Source: Urophycis tenuis
Taxonomy: Eukaryota; Chordata; Actinopteri; Gadiformes; Phycidae
NCBI GenBank assembly: GCA_036785325.1
Contig: JAXIVH010000319.1
Span: 2,501-66,500, forward strand
Reading direction: 5' to 3'
DNA: 64,000 nucleotides
Shown in pieces: positions 23,624 to 34,408 of the stretch (positions are counted from its first letter, which is position 1; each line of letters begins with the position of its first letter). Below the pieces are notes generated by a model, which saw only the letters and a list, made by a program, of their open reading frames with translations, was not told where the DNA came from and searched no databases. The translations under genes and the position numbers were made by a program.

Positions 23624-23696
23624 AGCCTGAACAGGGACTTGAACCCTGGACCCTCAGATTAAAAGTCTGATGCTCTACCAGCTGAGCTACCCAGGC
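23624..23696 (-). tRNA. tRNA-Lys (anticodon TTT)
   Basis: The minus strand reads GCCTGGGTAGCTCAGCTGGT, then AGAGC, the anticodon loop CTTTTAA with stem CAGA/TCTG, the variable region AGGGTC, and the T arm CAGGGTTCAAGTCCCTG, ending TTCAGGC. All four arms fold and it nearly matches the vertebrate tRNA-Lys(TTT) form. The differences are a G-U instead of A-U at acceptor pair 7 and an unusual T at the discriminator position. No TTTT terminator follows within about 35 bp, so it may be a retro-copy or a poorly expressed gene. Confidence 0.8.
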
Positions 23697-23794
23697 TTCA
23701 CAAAGCCGATAGAAGCTTGTGTCTTATGATGACAATTCTGGATTGATGCCTGCTATCTCCAATCTACTGCATTCTTCAGCATTTTACTATCATT

Positions 23795-24097
23795 TAATAA
23801 TAATAATACATTTTATTTAAAGACGCCTTTCAAAGATCTCAAGGACACCTTACAAGACAAGTTAAAAAACAAGCAACTGTGGCGTGTGTGACAGAGTACG
23901 CCACTTGGAATAAGTGTTTTTAGGTGTGATTTAAAGGTGGAGACAGAGTCAGAAGTGTGATTGTTTGGTGCCGATCGGCCGAAAGCTCTTGGCCCCCATG
24001 GTGGAAAGGTTGGCAGATGGAGCTGAGAGCTGGATGGCAGAAGAGGATCGGAGAGGGCGTGAAGGTGTGGAGTGGATTTAGAGAGATAGCACAGAGA
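23795..24097. repeat. Dispersed fish repeat tail and spacer
   Basis: AATAATAATACATTTTATTT then AAAGACGCCTTTCAAAG resembles the antisense 3' tail of a widespread fish retroelement (ATTTTATTTAAAGGCGCCTTTC type). No gene is recognised up to the foldback repeat. Confidence 0.45.
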
Positions 24098-24295
24098 ACT
24101 GCCCTGCCACAGTTGAACTAGCACAGGGATGAATAATTGGTGGATACGGGCCGGAAAAAAAAAAAAGAAGAAAACATTTAAAACAGAAAAAAATACATAT
24201 TTACCCCTCATGTTTTTTTTGTCAAAATGTATTTTCGGCCCACATCTTCACCAAACGTTCATCCCTGTCCTAGTTCAACTGTAGCAGGGCAGAGG
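24098..24295. repeat. Foldback (inverted) repeat, arms about 57-60 bp
   Basis: The left arm (24098-24154) with CTGCCCTGCCACAGTTGAAC and CAGGGATGAA is answered by the right arm (24236-24295) with CGGCCCACATCTTCACC and TAGTTCAACTGTAGCAGGGC. The loop is A- and T-rich. The arms are imperfect, suggesting an old foldback element. Confidence 0.75.
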
Positions 24296-24299
24296 TGCC

Positions 24300-25190
24300 C
24301 TCAGCTTTTACACGCAGGACCTTCAACAATGTCAGCATGTAGTTATAGCTGCTGATCAGCATGCATGCTGAGGAGCGCTTTGTGAGACCGTGTTACAGAA
24401 TGTCCACAGACCCTCAGAGAAGGGAGAGAGAAGCCTTGAGTCCATTTTATTTGTATAGCCCTTAATCACATGTACGGTCTCAAAGGGTCAAGTGTCTTTG
24501 TCTTTTTGACTGTGCTTAACCCTCACTTGATAGGGAGACACCAATACTGAACGTTTAACAGGGTTTCACTCAATGACCAGGCCTCTTGTATCTTTATCTG
24601 TTTTTATTTGTCTTCTTTTTGTAGCCCAGACATTACAGGTGAAAAACCTTAGAAACCAGAGAACACCAACCATTTACCAATTTGCACATCTTTTGTAAAA
24701 ATAGGCACACAGGAATCAATAATGATCAATTATCAAAAGCTAGACTTGACACACATATAAATAACCACATTTTTTAAATTCGTCATTTTAGCTTGAATCC
24801 ATCACAGATATTAAATTAGCCTACATTTTAATCTACGAGAGCCACAGTGAATTAAATTGAGTGACCAAACACATGGATCACTAAACAGTAAAATAGTTAG
24901 CAGCGTGTTTAGCGCACCAATTTTACCCATATAAATATTTACAATACATATTCACTCCCACCAAATTACAATGTGCAATTTCAGCAATTAAATAGTTTCA
25001 GTTTCCATTTTAGACAGATTTCATATGAAAACAGGACTATGCACTTTTTAAACCATGTCTTTATGCCAATTCATCACAACAGTATTCCACATCACAGAGT
25101 TAAATCATTAAATTAAGCAAACTACAATAAAACTGACCAACCAATGTTTCCACAATACATTCCGTACTACCACGTGAACATTTACAACCA
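24300..25190. other. No gene recognised
   Basis: AT-rich sequence. A stretch near 24440 (CCATTTTATTTGTATAGCCC) resembles another antisense retroelement tail. No coding motif, RNA or clear inverted repeat was seen. Confidence 0.5.
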
Positions 25191-25198
25191 GGGGCGGA

Positions 25199-27269
25199 CT
25201 GGGACAAAAACATCGGCCCGGGCATTTTGGACCAGACCGGTCCACCGAATTTGAAAACGCACACCTTTTTGTTCTTTTCGGTCTCTTGAATGTGTATACC
25301 GACTGTGCAACTCTTTAAAACCACATACCTTAAGCCTTGCAATTAGTTAACAGGAATCAGTGAGAGAAGACACGTTAAATACTTCCAAAAAGTGTAATTT
25401 ATTAACAAAAAAGTATACTCCACCACTCCATCACAGTAATGGATCTTAAAGCAGCATTCATCCTATTGGGTGTACCTATGTGTTTCAGGAAGAAAAGAGA
25501 AAGAGAAAGAATAGAGATGAGAAATGGTGGATCAGATGCTAACTCTACCAAGAGTAGTACTCAATAAATTGTGAACTTACCGAGTCAAAAGGGATGAATG
25601 TAGCTAAACTCCTGAATGAACGTTGAACTCTGAGTAGGTATGAGAGAAAGAGAGAGAGAGATGACACATGAATGAGGGAGAGAGAAGGAGAATTAATAGA
25701 CATAGTTGATTGATCTGATTATCACTGTACGACAGACAAAGCAGTGCTGAATAAATAGGGCCTGCAAACTCCTTTGGGTTAATCCTTAAAAAGGAAGATG
25801 TTATCCTGGATGTGTGTGACAGATAGAAGGATAGAGGATCCTCTGTGTCCTTTGCATTATATAGTCAAATAGAGAAAATAGTCATAGTCAACCACTCACA
25901 TTATAACTTGTAATCCTGTCCTGACAACTGTTACATCGCAATGAATATTTTCATAATCAATGATAATCAATTTAAGTTCCTCTCACTGTTACCTTACATT
26001 ACCTTACAAGAGCAGCTTTCTCATCAATTCACTCTTCTCAGCCACCTTGTCTATGACTGTCTGTGTCCAATGCCATGAGGATGTCTTTCTCAGTGGCCAT
26101 CAACATACATGCCTTGGTTCTCACATTCAAGACTAATTTAGTTCAGGGTGGAAGACATAGAAGTAGGCTACTAACCTAGGCTTATTTTCTCATCCAGTCA
26201 GTGTCTGTAACGCAGTTACCAAGTTGCACCGCTAGGGGGAGCTAATTGGATTTTCCTACAGTAGACCTGTTGGGTTGGTGATTTTTGCGTTAGACGCTAT
26301 TTTCTTTCAGAATGCGTTGCTAAACCCTACAACTGACCCGTGTGATTTGCTCTGCTGAAATAATAAATGTTTTCTAAGTGAATGCCACTCCTGAACATTG
26401 GTTTGATGAAATATTCAGAACGTTGAACCGTTAAGCAGTCAAAGATTTGATAGCACCTGTTGTTTCTTATAAAACACCATGTGGAAAATGTCTAGCAATG
26501 TTAATTGGAATCTACTAGCATGCAAACAGATGAACTAAAAGTTGCCAAACCCTACAGATGTTGCACTGGAAAATAAACGGCCACACAGCAACCGCGAACC
26601 CCACGTCTCCTGCCTGGCGCACTAAAGCCTACCACTAGACGCACGCAGAGTAGGCGACCAAGCTGTAGGCTACACAGAGTAGAGCAAGAGGCTGAGGGCT
26701 AGCAGCAGCTACATACACAATGTCTTGTGTTTACAGTACAAACTGGCCATAGAACATATTTAAATGACGTTTTAATAAAAAACAGCCCAACTTACCGTAG
26801 GTTTTACTGCATGCCCCTGTTCAATGCCGCCTCCACCACTGTCATTATCCACAGGAGCTGATGAAGGCGCAGCCGTGGCAAACAAATCAGTAATGTTTGC
26901 GCATTTGGCAGCGTTGGCTTGAAGAGCCAGCTTCTTCTTTTCTCGCAGTTTCTCTGCACCCCCTTTTCGTTTTCTCTCCATTTTCGAAGCTCCTCGAACA
27001 GATTACGTTACCGGCGCACCTAGCTTCATACTGCTGTCAGAAGGAGGTGTTTCGTGATCTGATTGGGCGAGCCCCGTGTCAGTGAAGAAAATAACCAATG
27101 GACCGCTAGGTTAGGAAATTGAGTTTTATTTTTGCCAAATGCATTATGCAGGCAGGTCCAAAGCGAAGGATGTGACTGGGCCAGCCCAGTGTCAATAGGG
27201 CCGCTGATAAACTGGTTTTATGGGCCGGTCAGACCATTAAAAAAAAAGTATTGGGTCGGTCGGCCCGTG
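25199..27269 (-). mobile_element. Remnant hAT-like transposon (ends CAGGGGCGGACTGG / inverse)
   Basis: The left end is CAGGGGCGGACTGGGACAAA with CCAGACCGGTCCA inside. The right end, inverted, is CACGGGCCGACCGACCC with GGTCTGACCGGCCCA. These look like diverged inverted ends of a very common fish element. One N-terminal exon of a zinc-finger hAT protein lies near the right end on the minus strand, so the transposase core is lost. No clear target duplication was found. Confidence 0.55.
26772..26981 (-). pseudogene. N-terminal exon of a zinc-finger (TTF/ZMYM-like) hAT transposase
   Basis: It reads MERKRKGGAEKLREKKKLAL, then ANAAKCANITDLF, an acidic Gly/Asp-rich stretch and then noncoding sequence. 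The KRKGGAEK...KKK...AAKC..ITDLF pattern is the typical start of teleost zinc-finger hAT transposases. No zinc finger or catalytic domain follows. Confidence 0.6.
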
Positions 27270-27840
27270 TGCAGTCTGCGGTCACGCTATCTACGCTTCA
27301 AAACGCGAGTGCCCGTCTACATCGGTTGTACGGTAAAGCGTGTGAGCGGCTGCATGGTGCATTCAAGTCCTCGTACATCTCATTTGTTGAAATACGTCTG
27401 TCATTACTTTGTTGTTGTTGTTGTTTCACTACATAAAACAAAACAAAAATTATTGAAACACCACCAATAGCCCATCCAGATTAAATTCTGCATAAACAGA
27501 TTCTAAAAAATCATAAACAACACAAATCAAATCAACTACAAATGTTATGGCTATGCAAGCAGTTTTTAAAAATTAATTAAAAATAATTATCAAATTGTTT
27601 TCAGAACACTCCACTGCATTCTTGTTCTACATATCCTCAGGTACCTCTGTGTACATTTTGAAGTCTTTTGACTGTACCATTTTCTAGTAATCCCATGCTA
27701 AAATCATAACCAACACACATTGTATGGCGACACAAGCAGTTTTGAAAACTTAATTAAAAATAATATTCAAAATGTTTTCAGAAGACTCCACTACTGTCAA
27801 TACTGTTTGTATATATATCAAAAAATATATTTTATATTAT
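27270..27840 (+). repeat. Dispersed repeat with two 177-bp satellite monomers
   Basis: The first part (GCGGTCACGCTATCTACGC to CATTCAAGTCCTCGTA) and then satellite monomers starting at 27547 and 27724 match 39480-40280. The monomer start ATGGCTATGCAAGCAG recurs exactly 177 bp apart. Confidence 0.85.
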
Positions 27841-27857
27841 GTTTAGAATTTGAATAC

Positions 27858-29000
27858 ACCTTCTGGTGCTACTTGGACACGTCATCAGTGAAGGACCCGA
27901 GGTCATAGGGTGTTTGGGGTCTTTAATCTTCATACACCCTCACCCAGGCGACCCAGCCGGGGGTGATCAGTTGGCTTGTGTCACGGATCCCCCCTACGGA
28001 TCCACAGCCACCGCTAGGCCCTCTCTGCTCCAGATCCTGGCTGTACATAGGCCTCGCCGCTGCTGCTTTGTTTCTACTGCCGTACTACCGTCTATATATT
28101 CTCTGCTGTTCAGTCAGGTGGCTAATTCCCCCCTCCGGTTGTGTTACCTGGGAGACCACTGGTCGTGTCTACCGCTTATGCTGGGGACTGTTTGTACGGT
28201 ACTGCACTGACGTCCACTGTGTGCTAAACCGTGCTGGTACTTGTGTACCTGTGGGTGTACTTGTGCATGTGCTTGCGTACGTGTGTGTGTGTGCGGGTGC
28301 TTGTATCGAGTGCATGTGATTGTGTACGTGTTTGTGGTTGAGGTGCATGTAGGCTACTGCTGAGTTTGCGTGGCCTATTGTATCTATTGTTTATTGATTG
28401 GATTTTACCGTGGACTATTGGGGCAGACTGCAGAGGCCGCCCGCCTAGCACCGAGCCCTAGGACCTCGCCTGCTTAAAGATACGTTTCCTACACATTATC
28501 ATGTCTAGCTAGCTACCTTGATCTCATTGATCCTACTAATCATTGTGCCTTTTCTCTTCTCTCTCTGCGTGTGGAAGTCAGGAGCTGTGTGACCTAGAGC
28601 AGTGGGTCGGTGGTGGAACCCTGCCCTCAATGGTCCTTTCCTTTGTGCACATTTAGTGGTTTGCTTTCTTTGTTTTCTTGTATTTTGATCTTGCCGTGTT
28701 CACGTGTGGTGTGGCTTTGGACCCTTCCCCCTCCTCGTCCGCCTCCCCTTGCCGTGGTAAGTTACAGCCCTGCTTTCCCCACACCTAGATTTGAGTAATC
28801 TCTCTGGGCCCTGTGCCCCCATGGTCCACATATTAGCGCTGTGTATTACTGCTCACAATTGCTTGTGTTTTACGGAGTGACCACTCCATTGCTACTTTGT
28901 TAACCTGCCAATAAAAGCTTTTGTATATTTTTGGAAACACGTCTTTGGTCCTCTTGATGTATACGAATCTGTGTCCTTGACCGATTGAGTCTTACTTTAA
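27858..29000 (+). mobile_element. Gypsy RT scrap and LTR-like region
   Basis: At 27858-27905 the frame LVLLGHVISEG resembles the Gypsy RT connection motif (FLGHVVS). TGTCACGGATCC begins at 27979. A long pyrimidine-rich stretch, AATAAA at 28910 and a segment CTTGGGGCGCAATCCCCTAG near 29012 follow, as in the LTR and leader of fish Gypsy elements. The right LTR boundary and target duplication were not resolved, and the reading frames here are not recognised proteins. Confidence 0.4.
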
Positions 29001-29260
29001 AAACTAAACTTCTTGGGGCGCAATCCCCTAGATGGCGTAGGCGTCTATCACCAATAACCCCTCCCCTCAGCTCCTCTGGCTACGCAAAAGGGGGAGGGTC
29101 AAAGCAAAGGAATAAAGAAAATAAAGAGAAGTAAACCACTCTAGCCGGTGATGTACAATACATGCACTCACATACAATAACAGCTACCATCAACAGGCTA
29201 GAGGAAAAAAAAAAAAAAGAAAAGCTACATAGGCTATTGAGCGACACCACAATCACACTC

Positions 29261-29630
29261 TGTAGAGAACAGCAGCTAACAACTCAGGTTGAATGTAGAG
29301 AACAGCAGCTAACAACTCAGGTTGAATGTAGAGAACAGCAGCTAACAACTCAGGTTGAATGTAGAGAACAGCAGCTAACAACTCAGGTTGAATGTAGAGA
29401 ACAGCAGCTAACAACTCAGGTTGAATGTAGAGAACAGCAGCTAACAACTCAGGTTGAATGTAGAGAACAGCAGCTAACAACTCAGGTTGAATGTAGAGAA
29501 CAGCAGCTAACAACTCAGGTTGAATGTAGAGAACAGCAGCTAACAACTCAGGTTGAATGTAGAGAACAGCAGCTAACAACTCAGGTTGAATGTAGAGAAC
29601 AGCAGATAACAACTCAGGTTGAAGCTGAAC
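29261..29630 (+). repeat. 33-bp minisatellite (about 11 copies)
   Basis: The unit begins TGTAGAGAACAGCAGCTAAC and is near perfect. The period is divisible by three, so both strands stay open (CREQQLTTQVE and the antisense PELLAAVLYIQ), but nothing outside the array supports a gene. Confidence 0.95.
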
Positions 29631-29755
29631 AGGTCTGTCGTGATGCGCAACCATTCGCCAGGGACACACTGGCACGCCACGGTTCAGTCAGCGTCTGCTC
29701 TCCCACACACTTCAACCTGCAAGACAGCACCCGCAGCACTGCTTCAAAACACCAG

Positions 29756-31012
29756 GGGCCTCATTTATCAAACGTGCGTACGCACAGATTTGTGCTTACG
29801 CAGTGCGTACGAACATTCCCACGCAAAGTATGGGATTTATCAACTTGTACTTGTGCGTAGGAACGTGCGTAAATTTAAGCACAACTCTGACCATGCGTAC
29901 GCACAAAACCTAGTGGTAGAATAGTGAAACTACTACGAGAACCCGTTAAGAGTCGCAGTGTTCAGCAATCACAAACGTCACACATATCCCCTGTATCCTC
30001 TAATTAATAACAATTCTCATTTAGTAAGTTAGCAGACATTTTTGAATAATTGGTATGACAAGCTATAAAAGACAGCTGGGACAGGACAACCCAAAAAAGA
30101 CAACTTGAAATAAGGACGATGGCGCATCTTGCACTTTTGGAAAATGTAGAGAACCGTGCGCTTTGCAGGAGCGCGTTTTCAACGAGCGTGTGGATTTGCT
30201 CAGTCAGAGCACAGAGTGGCTTCTCAGTAGGTATAGATTCCCAAAAAATATACTTGTGGATTTATGCCGGGATTTACAACATACTATATTGGAGCGAAAG
30301 ACCAAACAAACCAAAGCCATCCCAGTGCACATTCAGCTCCTGTCCACACTGGGATTTTTGGCCACCGGGACATTTCAACATGCGGCATTTCACAGCCGAC
30401 ACTGAGTAGAATCATGCCAGCAGTGTTGGATGCAATCATTTCTCTAGCCCCACTTTACATTCAGTTCCCGTTAATTCCACGCCGTCGCTGGATTCGCAAA
30501 TATAATTGGAGCCAAATAGATTGCACACACATCACAATAAAAGCACCATCACACAATGAATTCAGTTACGTTAACAGGAAAGGACTTCATTTAATTAATA
30601 CACAAATAATCTAATGCCAATATGTCTCTATTAAACGTTGTTGCCCGGTGGCCTGGAGGAACGCACGATTCGTTCATCCTGCAGGTGGGTGCGCAGCTCC
30701 AAGCAGGAGTTATTGAGGACGGCTGGCATTGACGTATTGACGTATTGACGTATTGATGGCTGGCATTGAGGGATTGCCGCTACCATATATGGTCAATTGG
30801 AGGCGTTTCTGAATGCAAATGACTCTAACCGTGCACGAGCATGGGAGTTGAGAACAGGTGGGATTTGTCATCACGGATTACTTACTGGTGTGCGTACGAC
30901 CCGTGTACGCACGTTTGATAAATGCAGATTTTTTTCTACTTACGCACATTCTAAATTTCATGCGTACGAACGAAATTAGAACTTTTCCTACGCACGATTG
31001 ATAAATAAACTC
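29756..31012 (+). mobile_element. Harbinger element 1 (internally deleted)
   Basis: The left end is GGGCCTCATTTATCAAACGT after CAG (29753-29755). The right end, inverted, is GAGTTTATTTATCAATCGTG before CTG (31013-31015). Subterminal GTGCGTACGCAC motifs are present at both sides. A TATA-like TATAAAAG at 30064 precedes the transposase start. The second half of the transposase and the Myb-like gene are missing. Confidence 0.8.
30119..30640 (+). pseudogene. Harbinger (HARBI1-like) transposase fragment
   Basis: Starts MAHLALLENVENRAL. A +1 frame then reads RVFNERVDLLSQSTEW, VHIQLLSTLGFLATGTFQ, then GISQPTLSRIMPAVLDAI and SQIDCTHITIKAPSHNEFSY, where the Asp is the first catalytic residue. It needs at least two frame changes and stops at 30612. 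The regions for the other catalytic residues are deleted. Confidence 0.75.
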
Positions 31013-31479
31013 CTGGGGCCTCATGTACGAACGTTGCGTACGCACAAAAAAATGGTGTACGTTCATTCTCACGGCAAAGTGCAGATGTATCAAGACTGAA
31101 ATGGCCGTATAAATGTGCGTGCCTCACGTCAACTCTTGAGCTGGCGTACGCACATTTCTACAGCAGTTGACCCTTTGGCGACACTTAGAGGTGATCAAAG
31201 CATCATGTTTAATTTGTCAGAGCAATGAAATTCTTATTACATGGCAGACAACCTCTACGCAGTAGATGGACATAAGAGATAAGAAATAAAAATATTTAAA
31301 TGCTGGGAAACTGTCATAATAAAGGAATGTGTAAAATAGTAGTTGATTGAGTGATGTGCACATTCGAGACACGTGAACAATTAACACCGATGAACAATCA
31401 ACACCGACAAGTCTGCAATAACATGACTGGGTATAAAAGCACACCCAAAAATTCCGTCAACAATTAGAGGACATTGCGA

Positions 31480-32610
31480 ATGGCGCAATTAGGCGAGAGC
31501 GTGTCTTTCGAGACAGAAACGATCCTCTCGAAATGGTCGACAATTGGCTCATCAGCCGCTTTCGATTCCCTCGGGCAATCCTGCTTGAGTTATGTGCAGA
31601 GCTGCGGCCGGAGCCATGCCCTGCCGGTCCACGTACAGGTACTTAATACCTTGGGGTTCCTGGCAACCGGGGCGTTTCAAAGAGAGTTGGCCGACCGATC
31701 GGGTATATGCCAGTCGACCCTGAGCCGGGCCATGCCAGCCGTGTGGGCCGGACTCATCCGCCTGTCAGCCAGGTAGGCCTATATAACATTCCCATACAAT
31801 GCAGCTGAACAGGTCAACATTAAAGCGCAATTTGCAGCGAGAGCCGGTTTTCCTAATATAATCGGAGCTGTCGACTGCACTCACATTGCCATAAAAGCGC
31901 CATCACATGACGAATTTGTATATGTGAACAGGAAACATTTCCATTCAATAAATGTAGGCTACAAATTATATGTGATGCGCAAATGTTATTAACCAACATT
32001 GTGGCGAGGTGGTCTGGTTCAACGCACGACTCATATATTCTGAGTAACAGCATAGTTGGGAACAGACTGCAGGCTGGCATTGTGCGCGATGGGTGGCTTC
32101 TTGGTGAGTAATTGTATTCTTTTAATTGTCCTAATATTAATCCCCGTGATGCGCATTGAGTGTACGTCCCCAAATACTATCCTGTCTTCACAGCATCATT
32201 ACTGATTGATTCGCTGGTTAAGCAACAGCTTCGGATCTTTCGTACAAGCCCCTGTCTCTGTGTGCAAAGTACTCATGTTAATAAACCCGTGCGTAAAGTG
32301 TGAAATGTCATTATCAGCCTCACCTTTGCCCCGGCGCCCTTCGGCATTAATTTATAACAATAGTGTGTGATCCATGTAAGTGGTGTATAAAACTAAGAAA
32401 TGGGAACAACAAGTCCAGTTTACTTATACTGCCTACTTTCAATTAACCCCAGGCGACCGTGGCTACCCACTGAGGACGTGGCTTATGACCCCTCTGACCT
32501 ACCCTCAGACTGACCGAGAGCGGAGGTACAATGACCTCCATACCCGCACTCGGTCAGTCGTTGAGAGGGCAATAGGTCTCCTGAAGGGACGGTGGGCAGC
32601 AGTCCTCCTT
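31480..32610 (+). pseudogene. Harbinger transposase, disrupted
   Basis: The N-terminal part starts MAQLGESVSFETETILSKWS, then VQVLNTLGFLATGAFQ and GICQSTLSRAMPAVWAGLIR. After a stop come IGAVDCTHIAIKAPSHDEF (first Asp), a degraded middle, then near 32450-32605 GDRGYPLRTWLMTPLTYPQ (second Asp) and RTRSVVERAIGLLKGRW (Glu). The usual C-terminal end is lost where the sequence runs into the opposing Myb-like gene. Confidence 0.8.
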
Positions 32611-32840
32611 TTCACTTCCATTTTTATATCTGACCACTTCTTTTTAAGTTCAGCGTGTGTGCGGCTCTCTGAACCCACAGCGTTGACCGCCTCACACACG
32701 CTGTCCCACTCACTCCTCTTCCGCTTGCTGTTAATCCCGGAGGACAAACTGCCTAATAAAACCACCCTCCGAGCCTCCACCTCAGTCAGGAGAGTCTCCA
32801 GTTCACACTCGGTAAAGTTTCGCTTTTTAGATTTGCTCAT
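32590..32840 (-). pseudogene. Harbinger Myb/SANT-like DNA-binding protein, N-terminal part
   Basis: It reads MSKSKKRNFTECELETLLTE, then VVLLGSLSSGINSKRKRSEW and VCEAVNAVGSESRTHAELKK with KWSDIKMEVKRR. This is a trihelix-type Myb/SANT domain (MSANTD/NAIF1-like), the second protein of Harbinger elements, which helps bring the transposase to DNA and the nucleus. It then runs into the antisense of the transposase, so its C-terminus is missing through a deletion that fused the two genes tail to tail. Confidence 0.8.
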
Positions 32841-33121
32841 TCTCTTTCTATGATCGTACAGAGGGGAATCCCTGATGCAGGGCTCATTTAAATATGATTA
32901 ACATAATTGAATAGGGGCGTGGACAGGGAGAAGTCGGATACTCGTGCACGTGCGCTCAATTCCACGTTGATTTGGTATGTACAAAGGAAATGTGCTTGGG
33001 TTCAGGCGTACGCTCAGATTGATACATCTGAATTTTTTTGTGCGTGTGGCGGTTTCTGGCTTTGTGCGTACGCCATGTTTCAGTAGAAAATCCACGCAAT
33101 TGTTAGTACATGAGGCCCCAG

Positions 33122-33392
33122 GAGAGTGCCCAACTACCGCTGTAAGGACCCCAGGTGCCTATATATAAGCCTGCCTCTATTACATTTAGGGGGCTTACTA
33201 GATGCCCTTTGCCACACCCCTAATTAGTGACGTGATTGGTTAAGAGAGAGCGCAGAGAAGGAGTAACTACAAGCTCTTAATCCTAACCTGGCCCACAGGC
33301 TACAGGAATATACTGGGCCAAGCTACATGCTAGCGAAGTAGCGCTTCACGCCAGAGCGATCGAGTGCACACACAAAGGCGAGAGAGGTATCA
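33122..33392. other. Unassigned, promoter-like sequence
   Basis: Contains TATATATAAGCC (33160) and GATTGGTTAAG, so it could be part of an LTR, but no ends or duplication were seen. Confidence 0.3.
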
Positions 33393-33756
33393 ATGCGCCC
33401 AAGATCCTCAGCAACTTCTACAGCTGCATCATTGAGTCTGTCTTGACCACCTGCATCACCGTGTGGTACGGCAGCTCAACTGTGTGGGACAGCAAACGCC
33501 TGCAGAGTAGTAAAGACTGCGTCTAAGATCACCAGGACACCACAGCCCTCTCTGCAGAGCATCTACCACCGCAGAGTCCACAGGAGAGCTGCCTCCATCA
33601 TCAAAGACCCCACTCACCCCCAGCACGGACTCTTCACACTCCTGCCCTCAGGCCGGAGGTTCAGGAGTGTGAGATGCAGAACCACCAGGTTCAAGAACTC
33701 CTTCTTCCCCACGGCCGTCAGACTGTTGAACAGCTGAACCCCCTTAAGGACAGAGC

Positions 33757-33787
<31 letters not shown>

Positions 33788-34155
33788 CCCCCCCATGGAC
33801 ATCCTCACTGGACACTTTACTTGCACTAACTTTATTTGCACAATAATGTTCAATGTTCAATGTTTACAGCTGCTGATGCACAATGCACATTTACAATTTA
33901 ATTTCACCATTTCATTTAATTCACATCTTCTAAATTTTATATTTCTATTTTATTTTTCTTTATTTTTATTTTTATTTTATGTATATTTTCTTATTTTTAT
34001 TTCTATTTGTACAGTTTCTATTTATATTCTATTTTATACATTATTTATATATGGTATCCAGTGTGGGCAGCAAAGTAAGCATTTCATTGTCCAGGGAAAC
34101 ACGTTTCTTTACTGCACACATGACAATAAAACCTTTGAATCCTTGAATCCTTGAA
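33393..34155 (+). mobile_element. 5'-truncated LINE copy (3' end)
   Basis: Matches 45372-46090 of the larger LINE: GCGCCCAAGATCCTCAGCAA onward through the RT C-terminal coding end, a poly-C run (33757-33786), an AT-rich 3' UTR and the tail ACAATAAAACCTTTGAATCC. One base is missing near 33510 and three are added near 33664 relative to the other copy. Confidence 0.9.
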
Positions 34156-34408
34156 CTCGTCTAAGATCAGGGCAGAACGTAGTTCAATATGGACAAACAG
34201 TGGCGTTTTTCTTTAAGATATAAACATGTTAATTAGTGTAAAGTGATACTCCATATAAGTATAGGTAGGCTATATTGTATATCATCGAAATGTGCTGATA
34301 TAAAATTCACGTTGCCCCTGGTGTAGATTGCATTTGAGGTTTAAAAAAATGTCATATTGTATTGTATTCACAGACTTAATTATCTTCTTTGTGCTAACTT
34401 ATTTTCAG

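Larger units (their letters stand above)
31016..33118 (+). mobile_element. Harbinger element 2, abutting element 1
   Basis: Left end GGGCCTCATGTACGAACGTT; right end inverse GGGCCTCATGTACTAACAAT. Flanks are CTG (31013-31015) and CAG (33119-33121), the CWG type preferred by Harbingers. It keeps pieces of both element genes in opposite orientation. A TATA-like TATAAAAG at 31432 lies about 50 bp upstream of the transposase start. Confidence 0.85.

Noticed and set aside
27963..28798. Open frames in the 28-kb region
   Set aside because: No conserved motif; composition fits an LTR-like, pyrimidine-rich noncoding stretch.
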